From Bacillus sp. AFS029637 (GTDB lineage Bacteria; Bacillota; Bacilli; Bacillales; Bacillaceae_G), in contig NZ_NUPZ01000017.1 in the NCBI RefSeq assembly GCF_002584985.1, positions 1 to 64,000 of the forward strand: a stretch of 64,000 bases of DNA, written 5' to 3'. Below, in pieces: positions 33,268-42,505 of the stretch. The first letter of the stretch is position 1. The number at the start of each line of letters is the position of its first letter. Position numbers and translations under genes: made by a program. The notes below the pieces were generated by a model, which ran no database searches, was not told the DNA's origin, and worked only from the letters and a program-made list of their open reading frames with translations.

Positions 33268-33731
33268 ACTATTTTATTTTTTCTGTCTTTTTTAAGTTGT
33301 GTAAGTACTAGACCATCAGGGAATTCTGTATTTGTTACTTCAATGAAGCCGTGTTTTTTATATAATGCGATAGCGGGAGTATTTGCTTTTCCTGTTTGTA
33401 CAATATATGTCATGGAAGAAGGGAACATGTTAAAAATATAAAGTAGTAGTTTCGTTGCGATTCCTTTTTGAAAAAAATCGGGCGATACAACGAGTCGGTG
33501 AATATCAATTAGATTTTCTTCGTGTATAAAAGAAATAAAGCCGACAAGTTTATTTTCAGAAAAATATCCATAGAATGTTTCACCGCAACTTTGAATATCG
33601 TTTACAGTATCATATAAACGAGGGATTGCGGTACTGTTTATATAGTCCGCTTCAATTGTATAAGCTGGTATTTGAACTTGTAAAATAGATGTTGCTACTT
33701 CATAAGAATGGGAAAGTAATTTATGAATCAT
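33264..33731 (-). CDS. GNAT-family N-acetyltransferase
   Basis: 155 residues. The acetyl-CoA site lies in IHRLVVSPDFFQKGIATKLLLYIF (Q-x-x-G-I-A), with ALYKKHGFIEV as the C-terminal GNAT strand. The N-terminal region ETFYGYFSENKLVGFISFIHE is also typical. The substrate is unknown. GAAGGAGGA precedes the ATG at 33731. It is divergent from the GlsB/YeaQ-like gene. The promoter of the downstream c-di-AMP riboswitch overlaps its 3' end. Confidence 0.8.
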   Translation of the reverse strand: MIHKLLSHSYEVATSILQVQIPAYTIEADYINSTAIPRLYDTVNDIQSCGETFYGYFSENKLVGFISFIHEENLIDIHRLVVSPDFFQKGIATKLLLYIFNMFPSSMTYIVQTGKANTPAIALYKKHGFIEVTNTEFPDGLVLTQLKKDRKNKIV

Positions 33732-33788
33732 AAAATATGAATCCTCCTTCAGAATAGTTATATCGATATAATTGATTGTTGGATAAGT

Positions 33789-33818
33789 TTGACAATGTTT
33801 TTCTGTTTTGCATATAAT
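33789..33818 (+). promoter_or_regulatory. Sigma-A-type promoter of the GlsB/YeaQ-like gene
   Basis: TTGACA (33789-33794), an 18-nt spacer and TATAAT (33813-33818): both hexamers are consensus. The start codon is about 120 nt further on, leaving a long leader. Confidence 0.7.
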
Positions 33819-33939
33819 ATATGTATCTCCATACGTAAAATAGTAGTAGGTATATTTCTATAGTGAAATATGATTAGTATTGATAAATACATATTTTTGT
33901 ATTGAATCATACAACTATAATAGAAATGGAGGGCTAAAA

Positions 33940-34188
33940 ATGGGATGGATTATCACATTAATAGTTGGTGCTATTATAGGTGCAATTGCTAGTTCTATAA
34001 CGGGTAAAAATTTCCCAGGTGGTATGTTCGGCAATATTATCGCAGGCTTATTAGGTGCTTCGGTAGGCAGTAGATTATTTGGATCTTTTGGGCCATCATT
34101 TGGTGGGATTCATGTCGTGCCAGCATTATTAGGAGCAATCGTTTTAATTCTTATTGTATCATTTGTAGTGAAAGCTGCAAGGAAATAG
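33940..34188 (+). CDS. GlsB/YeaQ/YmgE family stress-response membrane protein
   Basis: An 82-residue protein with three membrane helices and many glycines: GWIITLIVGAIIGAIASSITGK, GMFGNIIAGLLGASVGSRLFG and VVPALLGAIVLILIVSFVVKA. This is the transglycosylase-associated YeaQ/GlsB family, often induced by general or envelope stress. ATG 33940 is fixed by TGGAGGG 7-8 nt upstream. A consensus promoter lies well upstream and a hairpin follows the stop, so the gene is probably monocistronic. Confidence 0.85.
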   Translation: MGWIITLIVGAIIGAIASSITGKNFPGGMFGNIIAGLLGASVGSRLFGSFGPSFGGIHVVPALLGAIVLILIVSFVVKAARK

Positions 34189-34201
34189 AGATATAGATTA
34201 T

Positions 34202-34232
34202 GATGAAAAGCCCTGATTAAGGGCTTTTCATC
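34202..34232 (+). terminator. Hairpin terminator
   Basis: GATGAAAAGCCCT and AGGGCTTTTCATC form a perfect 13-bp stem around GATTA. The T run lies inside the stem, so termination may be partial. Confidence 0.65.
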
Positions 34233-34251
34233 ATTCAAAGAGGTGGTTTCA

Positions 34252-35373
34252 TTGGATAAAGAAAATGTAAGAAAAAGAGATAAGTTGAAAAAGTTTTTTA
34301 GAGAACAAAATTATTTAGCGGTGTTACTTGGATTTGCATTATTGTTCATTAACATATTATTGCTAACAAAAATCTCCTTTGTATTTACCCCGTTTATTGT
34401 CTTTTTAAAAACAATTTTCTTCCCAGTATTATTGGCGGGCGTACTATTTTATATTTTACATCCATTCGTTTCACTTTTAGAAAAGAAAGGTGTTTCAAGA
34501 ATCGTATCAATAGCTTCTATATATATAATAGTACTAGGATTATTTGTATTTTTAGTAGTAACAGTAATCCCGATTATTAAAGATCAAATTGATGCGTTAA
34601 TACGTAACTTACCATATTTCGGTCATGAAATTGAACGTGCGGCACGTAGATTTGGGGAAAGTAATGTACTCGGTAAAATTCAAGAGAATTTAAATATAGA
34701 TGTGGCAAACATGGTAAAAGACTACACAGTTGATTTTACAAAGTCATTATCATCAGTAACTGGGAATGTAACGGGATTTTTGAGTACTGTTACAGAGGTT
34801 GTGTTAACATTTGTAATGGTTCCGTTTATATTGTTCTATCTTTTAAAAGATGGTGAGCAATTACCGAATCACTTTTTGAAGTTTATTTCAGAACAAAGAC
34901 GACCAGCAGCGAAGAACATACTAGATGATATGCATTATGCGATTAGCTCGTATATTAGAGGCCAAATTATCGTTAGCTTATTTATCGGTATTATGCTATT
35001 AATCGGTTACCTTATTATCGGTATTAAATATGCAGTACTACTTGCTATTTTAGCGATGATTGTAAATATCGTTCCGTACGTAGGGCCAGTTATTGCAATT
35101 ACACCAGCTTTAATTATTGCATTTATTGACTCGCCAGCAATGGTTTTAAAAGTAATTATCGTTATGATGGTTGTACAATTAGCAGAAGGGAAATTTATTT
35201 CTCCGCAAGTTATGGGGAAAAAGCTAGATATTCACCCAATTACTATCATTTTTATTATTTTAACTGCCGGCAATTTATTTGGAATTATGGGGGTTATTTT
35301 AGCAATTCCAGGGTATGCGATATTAAAAGTTTTAGTTACGCATGGTTATAGATTTGTTAAGTTGAATACGTGA
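34252..35373 (+). CDS. AI-2E family transporter (YdiK/PerM-like permease)
   Basis: A 373-residue membrane protein with about eight helices. AVLLAILAMIVNIVPYVGPVIAITPALIIAF and GKFISPQVMGKKLDIHPITIIFIILTAG are signatures of the AI-2E/PerM family. Members export small molecules or act as sodium/proton antiporters; AI-2 transport is not general. TTG 34252 is preferred, with AAGAGGTGG 5-6 nt upstream, over GTG 34243, which overlaps that site. A long symmetric terminator shared with dxr follows. Confidence 0.85.
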   Translation: MDKENVRKRDKLKKFFREQNYLAVLLGFALLFINILLLTKISFVFTPFIVFLKTIFFPVLLAGVLFYILHPFVSLLEKKGVSRIVSIASIYIIVLGLFVFLVVTVIPIIKDQIDALIRNLPYFGHEIERAARRFGESNVLGKIQENLNIDVANMVKDYTVDFTKSLSSVTGNVTGFLSTVTEVVLTFVMVPFILFYLLKDGEQLPNHFLKFISEQRRPAAKNILDDMHYAISSYIRGQIIVSLFIGIMLLIGYLIIGIKYAVLLAILAMIVNIVPYVGPVIAITPALIIAFIDSPAMVLKVIIVMMVVQLAEGKFISPQVMGKKLDIHPITIIFIILTAGNLFGIMGVILAIPGYAILKVLVTHGYRFVKLNT

Positions 35374-35417
35374 AAAAAAGAGCTAAAACAGTGGGAACTG
35401 TTTTAGCTCTTTTTTAT
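35374..35417. terminator. Bidirectional terminator
   Basis: AAAAAAGAGCTAAAACAGT and ACTGTTTTAGCTCTTTTTT form a perfect 19-bp stem around GGGA. It serves both converging genes. Confidence 0.95.
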
Positions 35418-36560
35418 TAACAATTCATTTGCATATTGGCGCGCCCATTGGTCCGCTTCTAATATAGCATCTAGTGAAGGATCTTTTACGTTATGATGAG
35501 CTTCAACTGTTTTGTAAATTGTTTTTTCAATATCGAAAAAGGCAATTTTATTTTTTAAGAATAGTGCATTCGCAATTTCATTTGCTGCATTTAATACAGC
35601 GGGAGTAGTACCACCGATTTTGCCACATTCATATGCGTATTGTAGACAAGGGAACTTCTCTAAATCTGGTTTTTCAAAATGTAAACTACCGATTTCTAAT
35701 AAATTTAATTTTTCATAGGAAGAAGGTAGCCGAGTAGGATAGTGAAACGCATATTGAATCGGCATTCTCATATCAGGAGCACCGAGCTGTGCCATAACTG
35801 ATCCATCAATAAATTCTACTAAAGAATGAATGATACTTTCTTTATGAATCATTACATCAATTTTTTCATACGGAATATCAAATAGCCATCTCGCTTCCAT
35901 TACTTCAAAGCCTTTATTCATTAATGTGGCAGAATCAATCGTTAGTTTTGCACCCATTAACCAGTTTGGATGTTTTAAAGCGTCCTTAGCTTGTAATGTT
36001 TGCATTTCTTCACGTGTTTTATCACGAAAAGCACCACCGGAAGCTGTTACAATTAACTTCTCAATCTCTTTATTATTTTCGCCGTTTAAACATTGGAAAA
36101 TAGCTGAATGCTCACTATCTACTGGAATTAAGCGACATCTGTTTTGTTTCGCTAGTTCAGTTACGATATGTCCAGCTGCAACCAAAGTTTCTTTATTAGC
36201 GATAGCGATATCTTTCTTCGCTTTTAATGCTTCAATTGTTGGGAGTAATCCTGAAACACCGACAACAGAGCTTAATACAAGATTTGAATCAGGGTGAGTA
36301 GCTACTGCAATTAAGCCATCAGTCCCGTGTATGATTTTTGTATTTGCTGAAATACGCGTACGAAGCTTGTCTGCTAAGTCTTTTGTCGCAACGCTTACAA
36401 TACGAGGTTGAAACGTTTTGATTTGTTGCTCAAGAAGATCGATATTATAATTTGCGGTTAAACCGACGATTTTAAAATGTTCAGGATGAGCTGAAACGAC
36501 ATCTAATGCAGATGTGCCGATGGATCCTGTTGAACCTAAAATTGATATATATTTTACCAT
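35403..36560 (-). CDS. dxr: 1-deoxy-D-xylulose 5-phosphate reductoisomerase
   Basis: 385 residues, full length. It converts DXP to 2-C-methyl-D-erythritol 4-phosphate with NADPH, the committed step of the MEP isoprenoid pathway. The NADPH motif [17 protein letters not shown] is at the N-terminus; [20 protein letters not shown] (metal-binding Asp and Glu) and [18 protein letters not shown] are all intact. This copy is not beside cdsA/uppS, the usual neighbours, and B. cereus group genomes carry two dxr genes, so it is probably the second paralogue. It is fosmidomycin's usual target family. A GGAGG site precedes the ATG at 36560. Confidence 0.95.
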   Translation of the reverse strand: MVKYISILGSTGSIGTSALDVVSAHPEHFKIVGLTANYNIDLLEQQIKTFQPRIVSVATKDLADKLRTRISANTKIIHGTDGLIAVATHPDSNLVLSSVVGVSGLLPTIEALKAKKDIAIANKETLVAAGHIVTELAKQNRCRLIPVDSEHSAIFQCLNGENNKEIEKLIVTASGGAFRDKTREEMQTLQAKDALKHPNWLMGAKLTIDSATLMNKGFEVMEARWLFDIPYEKIDVMIHKESIIHSLVEFIDGSVMAQLGAPDMRMPIQYAFHYPTRLPSSYEKLNLLEIGSLHFEKPDLEKFPCLQYAYECGKIGGTTPAVLNAANEIANALFLKNKIAFFDIEKTIYKTVEAHHNVKDPSLDAILEADQWARQYANELLIKKS

Positions 36561-36711
36561 GAAAAAACCTCCAAAGTTGTTTCGAATATTTCTGCAAACC
36601 TATATAACATTAGACAATTGAAGTGGAAATTCCTGCTATATAAAATAGAAAATTAGGGTTTGTTTGGAAGTGAAATGTGATAAACTGTAAAAAATAACGA
36701 AAAAGCAATGA

Positions 36712-36931
36712 AAGAGAAGAGTACATATTCGGAACTTTTTAGAGAGCTGATGTGTGGTGGAAATCAGTAAGGGATGAATATGGAATGGGCTCCGGAGCTT
36801 CTAACTGAAATGAGTAGGTAAAGACGGTTACTTCACGTTAAGAAGTTGAAGTGAGCTATAATGATAGCTAATTAAGGTGGTACCGCGGGAGTTTCTCGTC
36901 CTTTTTAAGGATGAGAGGCTCTTTTTATTTT
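36712..36931 (+). promoter_or_regulatory. T-box riboswitch (tryptophan) of trpS
   Basis: The leader has stem I with AGTA-type loops, a probable UGG specifier at 36781-36783, the T-box AAGGTGGTACCGCG (36874-36887) and a terminator GAG-TTTCTCGTCC/GGATGAGAGGCTC followed by TTTTT (36889-36927). Uncharged tRNA-Trp should stabilise the antiterminator and allow trpS expression. Confidence 0.9.
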
Positions 36932-36949
36932 GAGAAAGGAGGAGTTAGT

Positions 36950-37948
36950 GTGAGTGAAAAAATAATGTTAACAGGAATTAAGCCGACAGGTTATCCACAT
37001 TTAGGCAATTATATTGGTGCGATTAAACCTGCATTGCAAATGTCAAAGAATAATGAAGGAAAAGCATTGTATTTTATAGCGGATTATCATGCGTTAAATG
37101 CTGTGCATGATTCAGAAAAGTTCAGTAGTTATACGAAAGAGGTAGCAGCTACTTGGCTATCACTCGGGCTTGGAGAAGATGTTATTTTTTACCGCCAAAC
37201 AGAAGTGCCGGAGATTCTAGAATTAGCTTGGATATTAGCTTGTCTAACTCCGAAAGGTCTTATGAATCGTGCTCATGCGTATAAAGCGAAGGTAGAGCAA
37301 AATAAAGAAGCGGGATTAGAGAACGATGCAGGAGTGAATATGGGGTTATATACGTACCCGATTTTAATGGCAGCTGACATTTTATTATTTCAAGCTACTC
37401 ATGTACCGGTTGGAAAAGATCAAATTCAGCATATTGAAATTGCTCGTGATATTGCGACGTATTTTAATCATACGTTCGGCACGACATTTACGCTTCCAGA
37501 GTATGTCATACAAGAAGAAGGAGCAATATTACCAGGGCTTGATGGAAGAAAGATGAGTAAAAGTTACGGGAATGTGATCCCATTATTTGCTGAGCAAGAA
37601 AAACTGCGAAAATTGATATTTAAAATCAAAACAGATTCTTCACTTCCAAATGAACCGAAAGAACTAGAAACGTTATTTACAATATATAAAGAATTCGCGA
37701 CAGAGGATGAAATACAGTCCATGCGTGAAAAATATGAGACTGGAATCGGATGGGGAGATGTGAAGAAAGAGTTATTCCGCGTTGTAGATCGTGAATTAGC
37801 AGGACCCCGTGAGAAATACGTTATGTATATGAATGAGCCAAATTTATTATATGAAGCGTTAGAAAAAGGTGCAGAGAGAGCGCGTACTATTGCGAAGGCA
37901 AATTTAGCAGAAATTAAAAAGCGGATTGGATTTGAGAGGGGACGCTGA
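36950..37948 (+). CDS. trpS: Tryptophanyl-tRNA synthetase
   Basis: A 332-residue class I synthetase. The HIGH-type motif is in TGIKPTGYPHLGNYIG, GVNMGLYTYPILMAADIL lies in the active site, and the KMSKS motif reads DGRKMSKSYGN. It charges tRNA-Trp. GTG 36950 is chosen because GAAAGGAGGAG lies 5-6 nt upstream; the frame extends further back only into the T-box terminator. It is controlled by the preceding tryptophan T-box. A hairpin terminator follows. Confidence 0.95.
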   Translation: MSEKIMLTGIKPTGYPHLGNYIGAIKPALQMSKNNEGKALYFIADYHALNAVHDSEKFSSYTKEVAATWLSLGLGEDVIFYRQTEVPEILELAWILACLTPKGLMNRAHAYKAKVEQNKEAGLENDAGVNMGLYTYPILMAADILLFQATHVPVGKDQIQHIEIARDIATYFNHTFGTTFTLPEYVIQEEGAILPGLDGRKMSKSYGNVIPLFAEQEKLRKLIFKIKTDSSLPNEPKELETLFTIYKEFATEDEIQSMREKYETGIGWGDVKKELFRVVDRELAGPREKYVMYMNEPNLLYEALEKGAERARTIAKANLAEIKKRIGFERGR

Positions 37949-37968
37949 GCGTTCCCTCATTTTTTCTA
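37933..37968 (+). terminator. Rho-independent terminator overlapping the trpS stop
   Basis: GAGGGGACGC and GCGTTCCCTC (one G-U pair) around TGA, followed by ATTTTTTC. Confidence 0.85.
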
Positions 37969-38067
37969 TATAAATTATTCGTCATATCGATACGTAAAGT
38001 AAGGGGTTCACATTTCCTTTCGAAACTTATAAGTTGCATATATGAAAAAGTATGCTAATATAGGGGT

Positions 38068-38091
38068 ACTTATTAAATGTATTTAATAAGT
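38068..38091. promoter_or_regulatory. ROK repressor operator O1
   Basis: ACTTATTAAA-TGTA-TTTAATAAGT, a perfect 10-bp inverted repeat with 4-nt centre. It lies just after a plausible promoter (TTGCAT 38034-38039, TAATAT 38056-38061) of the acetyltransferase gene. Confidence 0.75.
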
Positions 38092-38103
38092 ATAATCAAA
38101 GTC

Positions 38104-38127
38104 ACTTATTAAAGTTGTTTAATAAGT
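38104..38127. promoter_or_regulatory. ROK repressor operator O2
   Basis: ACTTATTAAA-GTTG-TTTAATAAGT, centre 36 nt from O1, with the same arms as O1 and as the site before the ROK gene. Confidence 0.75.
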
Positions 38128-38159
38128 GTAATTCATTCTATAACGAAGGAGATGATTGT

Positions 38160-38723
38160 ATGAAAACAGAGAAAGAAAAGATGGTGGCAGGGGAAATGTA
38201 TATGCCAGATGATGAAGGATTAGTAGCTGATAGGATTGAAGCAAAACGGTTAACGCGTCTTTATAACGAGGCTATGGAAACAGGAGATGAGTTGCGTTTT
38301 ACTTTATTAAATCAGCTTTTAGGTTCTTCAGCTGACGGAATATCACATATTAAGCCTACTTTTCGTTGTGATTATGGTTACAATATCCATATTGGAAAGA
38401 ACTTTTTCTCCAATTTCAATTGTGTGATTTTGGACGTTTGTGAAGTTCGAATTGGTGATAATTGTATGTTTGCACCTGGTGTTCACATTTATACTGCTAC
38501 TCATCCGTTACAGGCAGCGGAACGGAACTCTGGCAAAGAATATGGAAAACCTGTAAAGATAGGTAACAACGTTTGGGTTGGCGGGGGAGCGATTATTAAC
38601 CCTGGTATTTCAATTGGAGATAATGCTGTAATTGCTTCTGGAGCAGTTGTGACAAAAGATGTACCTAATAATGTAGTAGTTGGAGGTAACCCAGCTAAAG
38701 TGATTAAAACGATAGAAGAATAA
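38160..38723 (+). CDS. maa: Maltose/galactoside O-acetyltransferase (left-handed beta-helix)
   Basis: A 187-residue hexapeptide-repeat acetyltransferase. [25 protein letters not shown] is the Mac (maltose acetyltransferase) N-terminal domain. The repeats follow ([20 protein letters not shown] with the catalytic His, then [31 protein letters not shown]). It transfers acetyl from acetyl-CoA to a sugar hydroxyl. GAAGGAGATG precedes ATG 38160. Two palindromic operators in its leader match the one before the ROK repressor, so it heads a ROK-controlled cluster with the MFS gene. Confidence 0.9.
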   Translation: MKTEKEKMVAGEMYMPDDEGLVADRIEAKRLTRLYNEAMETGDELRFTLLNQLLGSSADGISHIKPTFRCDYGYNIHIGKNFFSNFNCVILDVCEVRIGDNCMFAPGVHIYTATHPLQAAERNSGKEYGKPVKIGNNVWVGGGAIINPGISIGDNAVIASGAVVTKDVPNNVVVGGNPAKVIKTIEE

Positions 38724-38779
38724 AAAGTGTTTTCATTAGAGTGTAAATTATCGTATAGACAATTTGAAAGGTGTTTCAT

Positions 38780-39972
38780 ATGAAGAAATATTGTACCGAT
38801 AATCATACAAAGACATTATTTGCCGCTAGAAATGCTCTATTTCTTTTATTTGCTTTGCCAGGTGTCGCGTTTGCTACATGGATTTCAAGAACAGCAGCGA
38901 CGCGGGATATTTTAGCAGTGTCAAATGCAGAAATGGGCTGGATTTTGTTCGGACTATCTGTCGGCTCAATAATTGGTCTACTAAGTGCAAGTCATTTCAT
39001 TGACTATAAGGGAGCTAGAGACGTTATTATAGGCAGTATGTTTTTGATGATTGTTGGATTACTATGTTTAGGTATTACTATTTATTTTGTTTCCAGCATG
39101 GGGGCTTTTAGTAGCTTACTAGTATTTGGAGTAGGATATGGATTGGCGGAAGTTTCATTGAATGTAGAAGGTTCTTCCATTGAGCAGAAACTAGGAACGA
39201 CACTTCTTCCGAAATTCCACGGTTTTTTAGTATAGGAACTTTAGTAGGTGCGCTTAGCGGTTCTGTTGCTGCCTCGCTCCATATCCCTATTATATATCAA
39301 TTTTTTGCAGTTTCTCTTGTGTCTTTATTACTTGTATGTATGTTGTATCGTTTTCTTCCGCATGGAATAGGAAAGAAGGAGATATCGCCGAACAAAAAGC
39401 GAGCGAAGCATACGTCCTTACGTATGGAAAAAAAGGTGCTTTTAATTGGTCTTTTTGTGCTTGGAATGGCATTTGTAGAAGGAAGTGCAAATGATTGGCT
39501 ACCTATTATAATGGTAGACGGACATGGACAAAGTGTAGTGACAGGTTCTATTATGTACACTATTTTTGTATCGGCAATGACGTTAGCTCGTATGTGTAGC
39601 AGTTATTTCCTTGATCGGTTCGGTCGTGTGGCTGTCGTACGTGCTACGATTATGATGGCGATTATAGGAATTTCAATCGTCATATTTGGGAGTAACTCGT
39701 ATTTTCTAGCATTTGGTGTCGTGCTGTGGGGGACTGGTGCGGCGCTAGGTTTCCCGATTGGTCTTTCAGCCGCTGGAGATGATAGTGAAAACGCGACTTC
39801 TAATGTTGCTGCAGTTTCTATAATCGGTTTTACAGCCTTTTTAGTCGGACCACCATTTTTAGGTATACTGGGGGAAGCATTCGGAATACGCAATGCCTTG
39901 CTAGCTGTTTTATTATTTGTTCTCTTGTCCGGAATCGTATCGTCTGTTACGAGAGAGAATACATCGAGCTAA
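38780..39972 (+). pseudogene. MFS transporter interrupted by a frameshift
   Basis: Two frames together encode about 397 residues with twelve membrane helices. The first part ends ...LLPKFHGFLV-stop at 39235. The second frame continues it as FSIGTLVGALSGSVAASLH and runs to a stop at 39972. The break lies in a run of six T (39223-39228); a seventh T would restore FHGFFSIG. ATG 38780 has GAAAGGTG upstream. It resembles FucP/YbjJ-type sugar transporters. It lies between the acetyltransferase and ROK genes. It could be a true loss, a slippage site or a sequencing error in a homopolymer. Confidence 0.8.
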
Positions 39973-40047
39973 ATAAGGAGTACATGCTAGCGGAAATATA
40001 GCATCTCTATTGCTTTAGAAAATGATGTATGATATATTGTCAACGCA

Positions 40048-40071
40048 ACTTATTAAAAGTGTTTAATAAGT
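40048..40071. promoter_or_regulatory. ROK repressor operator O3
   Basis: ACTTATTAAA-AGTG-TTTAATAAGT, the same palindrome as O1 and O2, ending 24 nt before the TTG start of the ROK gene. It suggests autorepression. Confidence 0.75.
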
Positions 40072-40095
40072 ATGTTGATTAAGGTGGTGAGCGAT

Positions 40096-41136
40096 TTGAG
40101 TGAACAATTTGTTACTCAAAAATCGATTAAAGAGACGATCCTTCGCGGCATTCGTACAGCTCTTCTAGAGCGAGGTAGTGCAACGAAAGTTGAACTTAGT
40201 AATACATTAGAAATTAGTTTTCCAACGATAAGCAAATTTATAGAAAAAATGAAACAAGACGGTGAAGTCACTTTAGTCGGTTTAGATGATTCAAGTGGCG
40301 GAAGAAGAGCAAAACGATATGCATATAATCCGGAATATATGTTAGGAGTAGCGATATTTTTAGAAAAAAATGAGACGAACTATACAATTTTTAACTGTTT
40401 AGGGGAAGTGAAAGAACAAGGCAGTACGTCAAGTGTATTAATGGATACGGGCCTAAGTCTATTAACAGAACATATAGAAAGTCTAATAGCTACATTTCCG
40501 AAAATAAGTTCAATATCAATTGGTGTGCCTGGTGCAGTCGATAATGGGCGTATTTTCTACATTCCTGGATATGAAAAGTTTCAAAATTTTAATTTGAAAA
40601 ATCACTTGGAAGAACGGTTTTCTATACCTGTAGTAATAGAAAACGATATGAATGCTGCAGTGCTCGGCTATCATAAAAACTCAGGAAGTAATGACAATTC
40701 ATCTCTTGTATATTTGTATGCAGGTCAAAACGGTCCAGGTGCCGGGATTATGGTAAATGGAGATGTCGTACGAGGAAGTACCTTTTTCTCAGGAGAGATA
40801 TCTTTCGTTCCGCAGTATGATAATAAAAATTTCTTGCAAGCTTTGAGAAGTGGGGACGAAGTGAAAAAATCCGATAATCCAGAGGAATATAATATAGATG
40901 CTATGACCCGTTTAATAGCTACATTTATAGCTATTATTAACCCTCATGCTTTTATTTTCTGCGATGATGAAGTGAACCAATTTGTAATAGATCAAATTAT
41001 AAAAAATTGTCCGCAGTACATTCCAGCAGAGCATATTCCGAAAATAACAGTGAGTGATTGGAAAGAAGATTATTTATATGGATTAAAAAGCCTTGGACTT
41101 GATCTCATGATTACGAAAACAAACAAAGAAAGTTAA
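40096..41136 (+). CDS. ROK-family transcriptional repressor (XylR/NagC type)
   Basis: 346 residues: an N-terminal winged helix (about 10-75, [32 protein letters not shown]), then a ROK sugar-kinase-like domain ([54 protein letters not shown]). The cysteine-rich zinc motif usual after GEI is absent. A sugar or sugar phosphate is the likely inducer. TTG 40096, with AAGGTGGTGAG 5 nt upstream, is a better start than ATG 40072, which abuts the operator. Three identical-arm palindromes in the cluster are its probable targets. Confidence 0.85.
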   Translation: MSEQFVTQKSIKETILRGIRTALLERGSATKVELSNTLEISFPTISKFIEKMKQDGEVTLVGLDDSSGGRRAKRYAYNPEYMLGVAIFLEKNETNYTIFNCLGEVKEQGSTSSVLMDTGLSLLTEHIESLIATFPKISSISIGVPGAVDNGRIFYIPGYEKFQNFNLKNHLEERFSIPVVIENDMNAAVLGYHKNSGSNDNSSLVYLYAGQNGPGAGIMVNGDVVRGSTFFSGEISFVPQYDNKNFLQALRSGDEVKKSDNPEEYNIDAMTRLIATFIAIINPHAFIFCDDEVNQFVIDQIIKNCPQYIPAEHIPKITVSDWKEDYLYGLKSLGLDLMITKTNKES

Positions 41137-41140
41137 ATGT

Positions 41141-41168
41141 ACTGGCAATGAAGCATCCAATTGCCAGT
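41141..41168 (+). other. Hairpin between the ROK and VOC genes
   Basis: ACTGGCAAT and ATTGCCAGT form a perfect 9-bp stem with a 10-nt loop. No T run follows, so it may process or protect mRNA rather than end it. Confidence 0.45.
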
Positions 41169-41197
41169 TGAATAACATAAAAGAAAAGGTGTCGATT

Positions 41198-41578
41198 ATG
41201 AAAATTGAACATGTAGCAATTTGGGTGAATGATTTAGAAAGAATGCGTGATTTTTATAAACAATACTTCGATGGTGAAGAAAATAGCTTATATCACAATC
41301 CGAAAAAGAAGTTTGAATCTTATTTCATAACTTTTGAAGGTGGTGCGCGTCTAGAACTTATGAAGCAGGTAGGGATAGATGATGCAATACAAACACAAAC
41401 AATAGGATATGCACATATTGCTTTTTCTGTAGGTAGTAAAGAAAAGGTGAACGAATTAACGAATATATTAAGAGAAGCAGGATACCCTGTGTTAAATGGT
41501 CCACGCACTACAGGAGATGGTTACTATGAAAGTGTAGTAAGTGACCCTGAAGGAAATCAAATTGAGATAACAATCTAA
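41198..41578 (+). CDS. VOC-family protein (lactoylglutathione lyase-like)
   Basis: A 126-residue glyoxalase/bleomycin-resistance fold protein. [23 protein letters not shown] opens the first beta-alpha-beta-beta-beta unit with a metal-ligand His. [10 protein letters not shown] supplies a Glu, AHIAFSVGS a His, and [15 protein letters not shown] the last Glu. The four ligands point to a metal-dependent lyase or isomerase such as glyoxalase I. ATG 41198 has GAAAAGGTG upstream. It lies 61 nt after the ROK gene. Confidence 0.8.
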   Translation: MKIEHVAIWVNDLERMRDFYKQYFDGEENSLYHNPKKKFESYFITFEGGARLELMKQVGIDDAIQTQTIGYAHIAFSVGSKEKVNELTNILREAGYPVLNGPRTTGDGYYESVVSDPEGNQIEITI

Positions 41579-41672
41579 CATTTTATTACTAATTGATAAA
41601 AGTATAAAACTTTGTTGTTCCCCAAAATGTGTATGAGAAATCTATTATTTCTTTAGAAAGGGGGACATAACG

Positions 41673-41927
41673 GTGAGTGAGTCAATTTTGATTTTCTGTA
41701 TATATCCATTGCTTATTTGTATTTTTTCAATAGCTGTGACATATAGAATAGGTACACTTTACGTGATGCCAATGGTCACATTTTTTATTTTTCTTACGTT
41801 AAATGTTACATTGCATGATCCATCATTTTTCTTTTGGGTTGGCATGTATACTATTTTTGCATTTCTTGTTTCCTATATAACTATACTTTTTGTAAAGGGA
41901 TATAAAGTTGTAGAAAGAGAACGTTAA
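41673..41927 (+). CDS. Small membrane protein, DUF2651-like
   Basis: 84 residues with three membrane helices: SILIFCIYPLLICIFSIAVTYRIG, LYVMPMVTFFIFLTLNVTL and PSFFFWVGMYTIFAFLVSYITILF. The central DPSFFFWV stretch resembles the DUF2651 (YbeF) family of small Bacillus membrane proteins. GTG 41673 has AAAGGGGGA upstream. The function is unknown. A strong terminator shared with the converging Nudix gene follows. Confidence 0.65.
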   Translation: MSESILIFCIYPLLICIFSIAVTYRIGTLYVMPMVTFFIFLTLNVTLHDPSFFFWVGMYTIFAFLVSYITILFVKGYKVVERER

Positions 41928-41965
41928 TATCGTTTTGGGGGAAATAGGGATTTATGGTGAACGGT

Positions 41966-42014
41966 AACAACCTCATTTCGCGTTATCATGACGGGAAATG
42001 AGGTTGTTTTATTT
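41966..42014. terminator. Terminator between converging genes
   Basis: AACAACCTCATTTC and GAAATGAGGTTGTT form a perfect 14-bp stem, followed by TTATTT. Confidence 0.85.
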
Positions 42015-42038
42015 CTATATAAAATTATGTAACGTTTG

Positions 42039-42488
42039 TTAATTGGAGTGCTGAAACTCCTTAATAATACGCTTAATAACTGGATGAAGAGTACTAGGCA
42101 ATTCATCAAGTGGGAAAAAGCGTAATTCTTTTGACTCAGTTTGATCACATACAAGCTCACCTTGGAACTCTCGGCAAATATAAACAGCGAGTACACCGTG
42201 TACTTGATCGCCATTTGGATAGATTTGAAAGAAATCTGGTCCTGAGTATGTGCGGAACAGTTCTGGCTTTTCAATGATAAGCCCAGTTTCTTCAAATACT
42301 TCTCGTTTTAAAGCATCTTCTAACGTTTCGTTATATTCTAAGGCACCGCCAATAATGCCCCAGCGGTTAAAATCTGTCCGGAGCTGCAGTAATACTTCAT
42401 CGTTTTCATTTAATATAATGGCGTGTGATCCTATTAGAATAAGTGGATGATTTCCTACTAGATTTCTCATATCTTCAATATAACCCAT
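42039..42488 (-). CDS. Nudix hydrolase (MutT-like)
   Basis: 149 residues. The Nudix box GGALEYNETLEDALKREVFEETG has all catalytic residues (G-x5-E-x7-REVFEETG). The strand VLLQLRTDFNRWGIIGGAL precedes it. It hydrolyses a nucleoside diphosphate derivative; the substrate is unknown. CAAGGAGC lies 6 nt before the ATG at 42488. The DUF2785 gene lies 17 nt upstream on the same strand, so the two probably form an operon. Confidence 0.85.
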   Translation of the reverse strand: MGYIEDMRNLVGNHPLILIGSHAIILNENDEVLLQLRTDFNRWGIIGGALEYNETLEDALKREVFEETGLIIEKPELFRTYSGPDFFQIYPNGDQVHGVLAVYICREFQGELVCDQTESKELRFFPLDELPSTLHPVIKRIIKEFQHSN

Positions 42489-42505
42489 GTCATTGCTCCT
42501 TGTAT

